Assembly: GCA_002360295.1 (NCBI GenBank)
Contig: DEQI01000207.1
Coordinates: forward strand, 506-12,775
DNA from: Planococcaceae bacterium UBA3370
Lineage (GTDB): Bacteria > Bacillota > Bacilli > Bacillales_A > Planococcaceae
DNA length: 12,270 nucleotides
Direction: 5' to 3'
How positions within the stretch are numbered: position 1 is the stretch's first letter; each line of letters starts with the position of its first letter. The position numbers were made by a program, and so were the translations under genes. Below are positions 1-6,067 of the stretch, piece by piece. The notes under the pieces were generated by a model. That model had not been told where the DNA came from and searched no databases. It worked only from the letters and a program-made list of their open reading frames with translations.

Positions 1-141
1 AAAAGTGTTCGTGAGGAATTAATCGTCGAAGCAGTTGATTTGTTTTTAAATTCTATTAAGTCCATTAATGTGCCGTTACCTGAAGTGTTGGAACTTGTTA
101 AAGATAAATACAACAGTGGTGAAGAGGAGGGATCTAGGTGA
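1..141 (+). CDS. GntR-family (YtrA-like) regulator, C-terminal end
   Basis: The frame is open from the first base to a TGA at 139-141 and gives 46 residues (KSVREELIVEAVDLFL... then a Glu-rich tail). The start and DNA-binding half lie outside the window. The helix-rich tail with E-L-x-x-E-A-V-x-x-F-L resembles the short C-terminal dimerisation tail of YtrA-type GntR repressors. These usually stand first in operons with ABC transporter genes, as here. The TGA overlaps the GTG start of the ATPase gene by 4 bp (GTGA), so the two are probably translationally coupled. If this is a YtrA-type regulator it likely represses its own operon until an unknown ligand binds. The family call rests mainly on context; the sequence itself shows only an open, helix-rich reading frame. 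Confidence 0.6.
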   Translation, partial: KSVREELIVEAVDLFLNSIKSINVPLPEVLELVKDKYNSGEEEGSR

Positions 142-827
142 TTGAAGTAAAAGATATCAAAAAGAAATATGGCAGAAAACAAGTATTAAATGGTCTTAGC
201 TTCACTGCCGAAAAAGGGGAAATTACTTGTTTAATCGGAATAAACGGAGTAGGGAAGACAACCGTTATGAAAGCGATTATGGCGCTTACTCCGATTAATA
301 GCGGTGAAATATTAATTGACGGAGAAAAAATAAGGAAAGAAAGCTACGAAAAGATCACCTTTATTCCGGATACAATCACCATGCTTCCTCAAATGACGAT
401 AGGTGACGCCTTTACATTCATGGAGGATTTTTATAAAAGCTGGAATCCGCAAAGGGCTGAAGAGCTACTACAATTTTTTAACGTAGATTCTTCAGAAAAA
501 ATTGCCAGCTTATCAAAAGGGAATGCAGCAAAAGTAAATATGCTATTAGGTTTAGCGCTCGATGTGGATTATTTACTGATGGATGAACCATTTTCCGGTA
601 TTGATATATTCTCACGAGAACAAATCGCAGAAGTGTTCACAAGCCATTTAATAGAAGATCGTGGAGTAATTATTACAACCCATGAAATTGGTGATATTGA
701 ACACTTAATTGATAAGGCTGTACTTATTAATAATGGTGTAGTATTAAAGGAATTTAGAGTTGAGGATGTAAGAGAGAAGGAAGGGAAATCAGTCGTTGAT
801 GTTATGCGGGAGGTATATCGTCCATGA
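138..827 (+). CDS. ABC transporter ATP-binding protein (YtrB/YhcG-like)
   Basis: A 229-residue stand-alone nucleotide-binding subunit. It would hydrolyse ATP on the cytoplasmic face to drive the permease encoded next. Visible motifs are Walker A GINGVGKTT (34-42, usual form GPNGAGKTT), an ABC signature LSKGNAAKV (125-133, where LSGGQ is usual), Walker B YLLMDEP (145-151), the D-loop region SGID (153-156) and the switch histidine in TTHE (His182). All catalytic residues are present. The signature's Lys and Asn are deviations also common in YtrB-like exporters. The start is GTG at 138, preceded by GAGGAGGG at 124-131, and it overlaps the upstream stop as GTGA. Its own stop overlaps the permease ATG (ATGA at 824-827). 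The layout (GntR regulator, ATPase, permease) fits the B. subtilis Ytr/Yhc type of cell-envelope or drug-responsive transporter. The substrate cannot be read from sequence. Confidence 0.93.
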   Translation: MIEVKDIKKKYGRKQVLNGLSFTAEKGEITCLIGINGVGKTTVMKAIMALTPINSGEILIDGEKIRKESYEKITFIPDTITMLPQMTIGDAFTFMEDFYKSWNPQRAEELLQFFNVDSSEKIASLSKGNAAKVNMLLGLALDVDYLLMDEPFSGIDIFSREQIAEVFTSHLIEDRGVIITTHEIGDIEHLIDKAVLINNGVVLKEFRVEDVREKEGKSVVDVMREVYRP

Positions 828-1651
828 AAAACTATATAAAACTCGTTAATTTCGAAATAAATCGATTTTTTAAATTGTATTTAATTTTAATAGCGTTAAT
901 AACTATTATTCAGTTAATAGGCATCTTTATCTTTTCAAAACAATATATGAACGAAGCAAAAAAGCTCGTGTATGAAAAACAACTATTTATAACCGATTAT
1001 ATTGAGCAAAATGGGACTTTTTCATTTTCCGATTATTTAAATTCTGAATGGTTTAACATGCCCATTTATTTATGTATCGCTATGTTAATGATCTATGTGT
1101 TCTTTATTTGGTATCGGGATTGGTTTGGCAAAAATACGTTCATTTACAGGCTACTAATGTTACCAACAGAAAGACTTGCTATTTATTTTGCTAAACTGAC
1201 GTCAATTATGGTTTTTGTTCTTGGTTTAATCGCCTTACAACTTTTATTAATGCTAATAGAAATACAGATTGTTAATCGTATGATCCCAGCAGATTTCCGC
1301 ACGAATTTTTCATTTTATGAAATCTATTATAACGAATTATTGCAATGGCTCTATCCATACACATTTATTAGATTTGTCATGAATTATGGAATTGGTCTAA
1401 TTTTTGTGGCAGTACTATTCACTGCTATCTTATTCGAACGAAGTTACAGAATAAAAGGTATTTTCTTTGCAATTAGTTATGGTGTACTGTCATTCTTAGT
1501 CTTTATTACGCCTGTATTATTAAATGATGTTTATTATAGATATTTTTATCCACTTGAAATCTTTTTAATGGGGCTCGTAACTAGCACAATCGTTTTAACT
1601 AGCGCTATTTGGATTGCAAAGTACTTGCTAAAACATAAAATCAGAGTGTAA
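824..1651 (+). CDS. ABC transporter permease, six-helix membrane protein
   Basis: A 275-residue integral membrane protein with about six hydrophobic segments, near residues 17-38, 79-98, 121-146, 183-203, 211-232 and 243-266. This is the usual count for an ABC-2-type permease half. It starts at an ATG that overlaps the ATPase stop by 4 bp, with GGGAGG at 808-813 as ribosome binding site, so the two proteins are probably made in fixed ratio and form one complex. A long extracytoplasmic loop (about 39-78) follows the first helix, and positively charged stretches (FERSYRIKG, near 204-212) mark cytoplasmic loops. No substrate-specific motif is recognisable. Sequence identity among such permeases is low, so the assignment rests on topology and the adjacent ATPase. 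Confidence 0.85.
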   Translation: MKNYIKLVNFEINRFFKLYLILIALITIIQLIGIFIFSKQYMNEAKKLVYEKQLFITDYIEQNGTFSFSDYLNSEWFNMPIYLCIAMLMIYVFFIWYRDWFGKNTFIYRLLMLPTERLAIYFAKLTSIMVFVLGLIALQLLLMLIEIQIVNRMIPADFRTNFSFYEIYYNELLQWLYPYTFIRFVMNYGIGLIFVAVLFTAILFERSYRIKGIFFAISYGVLSFLVFITPVLLNDVYYRYFYPLEIFLMGLVTSTIVLTSAIWIAKYLLKHKIRV

Positions 1652-1664
1652 TAGGGGGATCACG

Positions 1665-2837
1665 ATGAAAAAATATTGGAAAACGATATTCATCAGTTTA
1701 GTCATTGTAATGACAATCAGTCTTTACTACATCCAAACAGTAATAGCTTCTAAAAACGATGATTTCTTAACTATTGAAACTACTAAAGGAAGTAATGAAG
1801 AAATTGAGCATCTGATTTTGGAAGGTGGTTACAATATTAATAATTTTTACAGAGGAGGTATATATATTTCAAAGGAAAGCACGCGTGATCAAATCAACCG
1901 TTCATTTATTGATCGTGTTTTACCTACTTATGTACCTTTTATGCTTCAGCAACATGTAAAAGATTATCGGAATTTTATGCGTGGAAAAGATATAAATCTA
2001 CCTACTAAGTTCAACGAGAGTACGGAACGTCTAGTTTATTCTACAATACTGAACGATAAAGTGTTAAAAGGTGATGACTTAACAATACAAATCGACATAC
2101 TCGATAAAAATACAAAGGACCATTCGTCTTTTGAAGTGAGTACATCCGCACATGCTAGCTATGACTGGATATATATACGTGATGTCTATGTAGAGAATGG
2201 GAAAATAAAGGTTTTAACAACGATCCATGTAATGAATGGAGGAGAGGAGTTACACCTTTATACGGTTGATGAAAACAAAAAGGAATTAGTGCAAGACTTA
2301 GTCATCGTAAAAGTAATGCGCGATGATAGAACGGCTATCCGTATTTATAATGATGAAAATAGCCTGCAAAATGAAGATTATTTTATATATATGTTAGAAC
2401 CGTATGGGGAAGGTGCCGGGCCTGACATAACTCCTAGCCAAATGTATGTTTATCATTTCGGTAATGATGAAATATTTGAATGGACGATCCCTGCAGAATT
2501 CAAACCATATTTGCACATGACAATTACTCACGGAGCCTATGTTTACATCCCAGTTCCTTCAGCCCAAGGTTTAGAGTTGAACAGATATAATGTTGAAAAA
2601 ATGGTATGGGAAGAGCCATTATTTTTTATGTATCCAAGAAAAGCAAGTGACAAAGAAATACCTACAATAGAATTTAATGATAATAAGATATATCTAGTAA
2701 ATCGTATTTTAGATGAAAATGTGGTAATCATCGGTGATTTAAATACTGGTGACGCACTATATGAAGGGAAAATCACCGGTGAAATCAAAGATCAAGATTA
2801 TCCACTTTATATTAGACAATTATATATTATGAATTAA
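1665..2837 (+). CDS. Membrane-anchored extracytoplasmic protein of the ABC operon
   Basis: A 390-residue protein of unknown function. It begins KKYWKTIFISLVIVMTISLYY, a signal-anchor helix (about 8-28) with no lipobox cysteine, so most of the chain should lie outside the membrane. The exported part is hydrophilic and beta-rich. Repeated strand-like stretches such as AYVYIPVP, KIYLVNRIL and ENVVIIGDL in the C-terminal half look propeller-like, but I cannot prove a fold. Start: ATG at 1665 with AGGGGG at 1653-1658, 13 bp after the permease stop, so it belongs to the same transcript. A role as accessory or sensor subunit of the transporter is inferred only from position. A strong terminator follows at 2911-2947, so this is the last gene of the operon. 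Confidence 0.75.
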   Translation: MKKYWKTIFISLVIVMTISLYYIQTVIASKNDDFLTIETTKGSNEEIEHLILEGGYNINNFYRGGIYISKESTRDQINRSFIDRVLPTYVPFMLQQHVKDYRNFMRGKDINLPTKFNESTERLVYSTILNDKVLKGDDLTIQIDILDKNTKDHSSFEVSTSAHASYDWIYIRDVYVENGKIKVLTTIHVMNGGEELHLYTVDENKKELVQDLVIVKVMRDDRTAIRIYNDENSLQNEDYFIYMLEPYGEGAGPDITPSQMYVYHFGNDEIFEWTIPAEFKPYLHMTITHGAYVYIPVPSAQGLELNRYNVEKMVWEEPLFFMYPRKASDKEIPTIEFNDNKIYLVNRILDENVVIIGDLNTGDALYEGKITGEIKDQDYPLYIRQLYIMN

Positions 2838-2910
2838 GAAGCTTAGTTTAATCGTAACTCATTTTTCCTTGCAGAAGTAAAAAATATAATTTATATAGTA
2901 AGTACTTTAG

Positions 2911-2947
2911 ACCTCATTTTAAACGTATTATGTAAAATGAGGTTTTT
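2911..2947 (+). terminator. Rho-independent terminator of the ABC operon
   Basis: A perfect 11-bp stem, ACCTCATTTTA (2911-2921) with TAAAATGAGGT (2933-2943), an 11-nt loop and a run of T at 2943-2947. It lies about 75 bp after the last gene of the ABC operon. Confidence 0.88.
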
Positions 2948-3190
2948 CCATTTTCGTAATTGTCGACCTATGAAATGAAGAAGAGCATGATCACTCACCA
3001 CATTTAAATCTATTACTTCCTTTTCAATAGTCGCTCAAAAGCTAAGCCATGAACATTTTGTTAATTTTCGAGAAAAGATACGAATTCGCACATGAATATG
3101 ACGAATTTTTGATAATCAAAGATTTATTTTTAGTAAATATATATCAAAATAATTGTATTCAAAATCAATCCCTAATAAAATGAAATCAAA
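2948..3190. other. Non-coding stretch upstream of adhP
   Basis: AT-rich spacer between the ABC operon terminator and the alcohol dehydrogenase promoter region. No convincing ORF with a ribosome binding site was seen. It holds a small palindrome, TTTGAT-A-ATCAAA, at 3108-3120 that could be a protein-binding site. No Rex-type (TTGTGAA...TTCACAA) site and no riboswitch-like structure was recognised. Confidence 0.4.
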
Positions 3191-3219
3191 TTCACAGATT
3201 AGTGGATTTAATTTTACAT
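3191..3219 (+). promoter_or_regulatory. Candidate sigma-A promoter of adhP
   Basis: TTCACA at 3191-3196 matches the -35 consensus at 5 of 6 positions. A weak -10 (TTACAT, 3214-3219) follows after 17 bp. This would place the transcript start near 3226, with a 35-nt leader that includes the ribosome binding site. The -10 match is poor, so the call is tentative. Confidence 0.35.
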
Positions 3220-3259
3220 ATTAAAGTGGTTTTCTTAAACATGAGGAGGCATATTAATT

Positions 3260-4276
3260 ATGAAAGCAGCAGTAGTTACTAAAGACAAAAAAGTAAGTGT
3301 AGAGGAGAAACAACTTCGACCATTAAAACACGGTGAAGCATTAGTGCAAACAGAATTCTGCGGTGTTTGTCACACAGACTTACACGTAAAAAATGCAGAC
3401 TTCGGCGATGTAACAGGTAGAGTTTTAGGACATGAAGGTATCGGTAAAGTGATCGAGGTTGCTGAAGGTGTTACTTCACTAAAAATCGGTGACCGTGTAT
3501 CCATCGCTTGGATGTTTGAAAGCTGTGGCCACTGTGAATATTGCACAACAGGTCGCGAAACATTATGCCGTGATGTAAAAAATTCTGGCTATACAGTAGA
3601 TGGTGCGATGGCGGAACAAGTAATCGTAACAGCTGACTATGCTGTAAAAGTACCAGATAATTTAGATCCAGCAGCAGCTTCTTCAGTAACTTGTGCAGGT
3701 GTTACAACTTACAAAGCTGTTAAAGAATCCAATATCCGCCCAGGTCAATGGATTGGTATATTTGGAGTAGGTGGTCTAGGTAACTTAGCGGTGCAATACG
3801 CGAAAAATGTATTTGGTGCAAAAGTAGTTGCTTTCGATATTAATGATGAAATGCTAGCGTTTGCTAAAGAATGCGGTGCAGATGTTATTATAAACTCTTT
3901 AAATGAAGACCCAATCGCAAAAGTAAAAGAACTAACAGATGGTAAAGGATTAGATGCAACAGTCATTACAGCTGTAGCTAAAACACCATTTAACCAAGCA
4001 ATTGACGTGGTAAAAGCAGGTGCACGCGTAGTAGCAGTTGGTTTACCTGTTGATAAGATGGATTTAGATATCCCTCGTTTAGTACTAGATGGTATCCAAG
4101 TAATCGGTTCATTAGTGGGTACTCGTCAAGACTTAAAAGAGGCATTCCAATTTGCTGCAGAAGGTAAAGTTGTACCAAAAGTTGCATTACGTAAACTTGA
4201 AGAAATTAATGATATCTTTGAAGAAATGGAACAAGGTAAATTTACAGGTCGCATGGTTATCGACTTTACAAAATAA
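3260..4276 (+). CDS. adhP: Zinc-dependent alcohol dehydrogenase (AdhP/ADH-T type)
   Basis: A 338-residue medium-chain dehydrogenase, close to the 337 residues typical of Bacillaceae ADH-T, which interconverts primary alcohols and aldehydes using NAD in the cytoplasm. Catalytic zinc ligands are visible as Cys37 (GVCHTD), His58-Glu59 (GHEG) and Cys145. The structural zinc lobe is Cys89, Cys92, Cys95 and Cys103. The Rossmann fold shows GVGGLG at 169-174 followed by Asp193 (AFDIND), the acidic residue that favours NAD(H) over NADP(H). All key residues are intact. Start: ATG at 3260 with a strong GAGGAGG at 3243-3249. The gene stands alone with its own promoter region and a perfect terminator at 4290-4326. 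Its strong ribosome binding site and wording rich in common codons (GGT, GTA, GAA, AAA) suggest high expression. Likely roles are fermentative ethanol formation or aldehyde reduction. Confidence 0.95.
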   Translation: MKAAVVTKDKKVSVEEKQLRPLKHGEALVQTEFCGVCHTDLHVKNADFGDVTGRVLGHEGIGKVIEVAEGVTSLKIGDRVSIAWMFESCGHCEYCTTGRETLCRDVKNSGYTVDGAMAEQVIVTADYAVKVPDNLDPAAASSVTCAGVTTYKAVKESNIRPGQWIGIFGVGGLGNLAVQYAKNVFGAKVVAFDINDEMLAFAKECGADVIINSLNEDPIAKVKELTDGKGLDATVITAVAKTPFNQAIDVVKAGARVVAVGLPVDKMDLDIPRLVLDGIQVIGSLVGTRQDLKEAFQFAAEGKVVPKVALRKLEEINDIFEEMEQGKFTGRMVIDFTK

Positions 4277-4289
4277 TAGATTTTTTATG

Positions 4290-4326
4290 ACAAGACAAGT
4301 GGTTATTTACACTTGTCTTGTTTTTT
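4290..4326 (+). terminator. Rho-independent terminator of adhP
   Basis: Stem CAAGACAAGTG (4291-4301) with CACTTGTCTTG (4310-4320), perfect over 11 bp with one further A-T pair (4290/4321), an 8-nt loop and six T at 4321-4326. The minus side is A-rich, not T-rich, after the stem, so it serves mainly the forward gene. Confidence 0.9.
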
Positions 4327-4356
4327 ATTAATTAGAACTGCTCTTTTTATATCGTA

Positions 4357-5064
4357 CTATTTCGTACATGAATAGATTCTATAACCTAAAATCCCATCGT
4401 ATTCCAAAACCATTTCAAAATGCTTATACATTACCTCATAAAGCTCCGGTTCAATATCCTTCGAGTGATGGAATTCAGGTACGGATGAGATTGAGGTATT
4501 TTTTTGTATTTTAATATTCTGAAAGCCTGCCTGTTGTAACAAATCGACCCAATCTTTTTTCATTAAGAGGGAATCAAATCCGTAAAATTGTTTAATTTCC
4601 TCTTCATTCTTTGTTTCAAGTTGTTGAATTACGGTAAATTCAATGGCAATAAACCGACCACCATTTTTCAATAAACGATAGATTTCTTTCAAAGCACTAG
4701 GTTTATCGACAAAAGTAAGAACAGATTCAGAAATAATAAAATCAAATGTATGATCTGGTAATGGCGTTTGTAAAATAGAACATTGGATGATTTTGACGGG
4801 CAAGTGATCTTTCTTTATTCTCCCTAAGGCTTTCTCAATCATTGTTGGATTGCTATCGATCCCCGTTACTTTTGCTCCATATTTGGAAGCTAAATAAGCA
4901 GCGGTTTGACCTGTACCACAGCCTACATCTAAAATTCGAGAAGATTTGCTCACTTTCTCATTTTCAAATATTTTCTTTGTTAAATTAATTCCACCTGGAT
5001 GTGCACCCCCAACACCAAATTTGGACAAAAAATTTAGATAGTTGGAATTTTGAATCAGGACCAC
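4357..5064 (-). CDS. Class I SAM-dependent methyltransferase
   Basis: A 235-residue cytoplasmic methyltransferase of the Methyltransf_11/25 type. Motif I is ILDVGCGTGQ (44-53), the acidic residue that binds the ribose of S-adenosylmethionine is Asp70 (VTGIDSN), motif II/III lies at FDFIISESVLTFV (107-119) and the post-motif LLKNGGRF at 131-138. The N-terminal FLSKFGVGGAHPGG (about 12-25) recurs in Bacillus family members, where it precedes the SAM domain. The acceptor substrate is unknown. The start is uncertain. The outermost start is the GTG at 5064-5062, but the ribosome binding site AAGAAGG abuts it without spacer. A CTG at 5058-5056 sits at workable spacing, giving MIQNSNYL; a TTG at codon 13 is a third option without an SD. 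It is monocistronic and converges on adhP. Confidence 0.88.
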   Translation of the reverse strand: MVLIQNSNYLNFLSKFGVGGAHPGGINLTKKIFENEKVSKSSRILDVGCGTGQTAAYLASKYGAKVTGIDSNPTMIEKALGRIKKDHLPVKIIQCSILQTPLPDHTFDFIISESVLTFVDKPSALKEIYRLLKNGGRFIAIEFTVIQQLETKNEEEIKQFYGFDSLLMKKDWVDLLQQAGFQNIKIQKNTSISSVPEFHHSKDIEPELYEVMYKHFEMVLEYDGILGYRIYSCTK

Positions 5065-5243
5065 CTTCTTTATTGTACTTCTTTGTATAATATGAAATGA
5101 AAAATAGGTTGGTTACTAGTTGAGATAAAGTTGCTTTGAAAATAGTCTTTGCTAAAGTAATAGTAGGTTTTTCATATTATATGCGCAACTACTATGAAAC
5201 TCTAAACACAAAAATATATAGATGAATACATTCATTTTTCCAC

Positions 5244-5258
5244 CGACTCCTGCATGAT
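5244..5258 (+). repeat. Degenerate fragment of the Bacillaceae intergenic repeat
   Basis: CGACTCCTGCA at 5244-5254 is identical to 5415-5425 inside the intact repeat downstream, and the match continues loosely (TGAT versus GGAT). It reads as a decayed partial copy in the same orientation. A 14-bp palindrome, ATGAAT-AC-ATTCAT (5222-5235), lies just before it. The match is short, so a chance hit is possible. Confidence 0.4.
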
Positions 5259-5304
5259 GGCTATTCCCATCAAGATACAGGTATAAATAAAAAGGGAAAG
5301 AAAA

Positions 5305-5582
5305 AAGGTCATTCAGATGTGTTGATTATACATATTTTTGAAGATGAAAGCGTGATTTCTCTAGTAGAAAAATAAATAAAGGACATTTGCTAGTTGATTG
5401 GAGAGGAGGTGACTCGACTCCTGCAGGATTAGCGCGAGCTGAAAATCCATTTATTTCGGCCTTAGCCGAAATAAATTAGTTGAAGCCGTGCCTGCGGAAA
5501 GCGAGTCAGCCGTAGCGGAAATCAACTTATTCTTTAGAGCTTTGTAACAATAAAAGGTAAATCAACACGCTTGAAGGTCATT
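5305..5582. mobile_element. Possible MITE: 9-bp direct repeat around terminal inverted repeats
   Basis: AAGGTCATT occurs at 5305-5313 and again at 5574-5582. Immediately inside lie CAGATGTGTTGATT (5314-5327) and, at the other end, the reverse complement of CAAGCGTGTTGATT (5560-5573). The two ends match at 11 of 14 positions, with GTGTTGATT perfect. That is the anatomy of a 260-bp non-autonomous element with a 9-bp target duplication. It contains no ORF of note and encloses the structured repeat at 5392-5527, whose own ends also read GTTGATT/AATCAAC. The imperfect ends mean a decayed insertion or a coincidence of AT-rich sequence remain possible. No family is assigned. Confidence 0.45.
5392..5527 (+). 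repeat. Structured Bacillaceae-type intergenic repeat with nested stems
   Basis: Four nested pairings fold the whole element. AGTTGATT (5392-5399) pairs with AATCAACT (5520-5527), and TGACTCG (5410-5416) with CGAGTCA (5502-5508). CTGCAGG (5421-5427) pairs with CCTGCGG (5491-5497, one G-U). A central hairpin is ATTTATTTCGGC (5449-5460) with GCCGAAATAAAT (5465-5476), a perfect 12-bp stem on a CTTA loop. Phrases such as GACTCCTGC, GCGCGAGCTGAA, GCGGAAAGCGAGTC and GCGGAAATCAAC are ones I remember from multicopy intergenic repeats of Bacillus, Oceanobacillus and Lysinibacillus. Its local GC content is higher than the surroundings. The AT-rich central hairpin appears to replace the usual GC-rich middle. 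Whether the element is transcribed is unknown. Confidence 0.7.
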
Positions 5583-5677
5583 AATAAATTGATAGCATGG
5601 TGAATTAAACTATTGCATTTGATATGTAGCAAGCATAATATAAGTGTATAGTTATATATAAATCTAATCATCTGTAA

Positions 5678-5706
5678 TTGCTAAGATGGTTTTTATTTCG
5701 CATTAT
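5678..5706 (+). promoter_or_regulatory. Candidate arsR-acr3 promoter
   Basis: TTGCTA (5678-5683) and CATTAT (5701-5706) lie 17 bp apart, each matching consensus at 4 of 6 positions. The -10 coincides with the first arm of the perfect palindrome at 5701-5732, so a bound ArsR dimer would block polymerase. Transcription would start near 5713, inside the palindrome. Confidence 0.45.
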
Positions 5707-5732
5707 ATATAAGTAAATGATTATATATAATG
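5701..5732. promoter_or_regulatory. ArsR operator: 12-8-12 perfect inverted repeat
   Basis: CATTATATATAA (5701-5712) and TTATATATAATG (5721-5732) are exact reverse complements separated by 8 nt. The core TTATATATAA, itself palindromic, recurs a third time upstream at 5652-5661. Position between the -10 region and the ribosome binding site of arsR is typical of ArsR/SmtB autoregulation, in which As(III) releases the repressor. The site sequence is not a memorised consensus; the call rests on symmetry and position. Confidence 0.65.
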
Positions 5733-5746
5733 AAGGGAGAGCCAAC

Positions 5747-6055
5747 ATGGAAAATACACAAATTGAAAAACAATTAAAAGCTGCAGCTGACTTGAATCGC
5801 ATAAAATTACTTGCCTGTATGAAAAATGGGGAGGTATGTGTATGTGATTTTGTAGATGTTCTAGGTATATCACAACCAGCAGTAAGTCAGCATCTTAGAA
5901 AGTTAAAGGAGGCAGGCATTATTACTGAACGAAAAGTAGGTACTTGGAAACACTATCGTTTAGTGGAGGATCAAACACCTCTGATGAAAGGTATTTTAGA
6001 ACAAATTCAGACATTAAATAGTTGCAATTGCGTTAGCGATTGTTGTCATGTGTAA
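5747..6055 (+). CDS. arsR: ArsR-family arsenite-responsive repressor
   Basis: A 102-residue winged-helix repressor, the usual size for ArsR. The metal site EVCVCDFVDVL holds Cys31 and Cys33 in the alpha-3 helix, the E. coli-type CVCD arrangement that binds As(III)/Sb(III). A further Cys lies at 24, and a C-terminal cluster at Cys93, 95, 99 and 100 could add ligands. The recognition helix is ISQPAVSQHLRKLKEAG (41-57) and the wing follows at about 60-72 (TERKVGTWKHYRL). The start was set at ATG 5747 because GAAGGGAGA lies at 5732-5740. An in-frame ATG at 5717 would sit inside the operator and lacks a ribosome binding site. The acr3 gene follows 12 bp downstream, with its SD overlapping the arsR stop. 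The protein likely represses its own two-gene operon and is released by arsenite or antimonite. Confidence 0.95.
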   Translation: MENTQIEKQLKAAADLNRIKLLACMKNGEVCVCDFVDVLGISQPAVSQHLRKLKEAGIITERKVGTWKHYRLVEDQTPLMKGILEQIQTLNSCNCVSDCCHV

Positions 6056-6067
6056 GGAGATATATAA

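Noticed and set aside
2543..2788. Minus-strand open frame of 81 codons inside the anchored-protein gene
   Set aside because: It lies wholly inside a well-supported forward gene, has no ribosome binding site and shows no recognisable motif.
3108..3120. Palindrome TTTGAT-A-ATCAAA as a Rex or cre operator for adhP
   Set aside because: It does not match the Rex (TTGTGAA...TTCACAA) or cre patterns; kept only as an unassigned palindrome.
3745..4187. Two minus-strand open frames (73 and 65 codons) inside adhP
   Set aside because: They are by-products of the forward coding sequence; composition (Ser/Pro or Leu/Gln-rich) is that of an antisense frame.
5086..5091. TATAAT on the plus strand in the methyltransferase upstream region
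   Set aside because: No -35 at suitable distance and no forward gene within 600 bp; it is AT-rich chance sequence.
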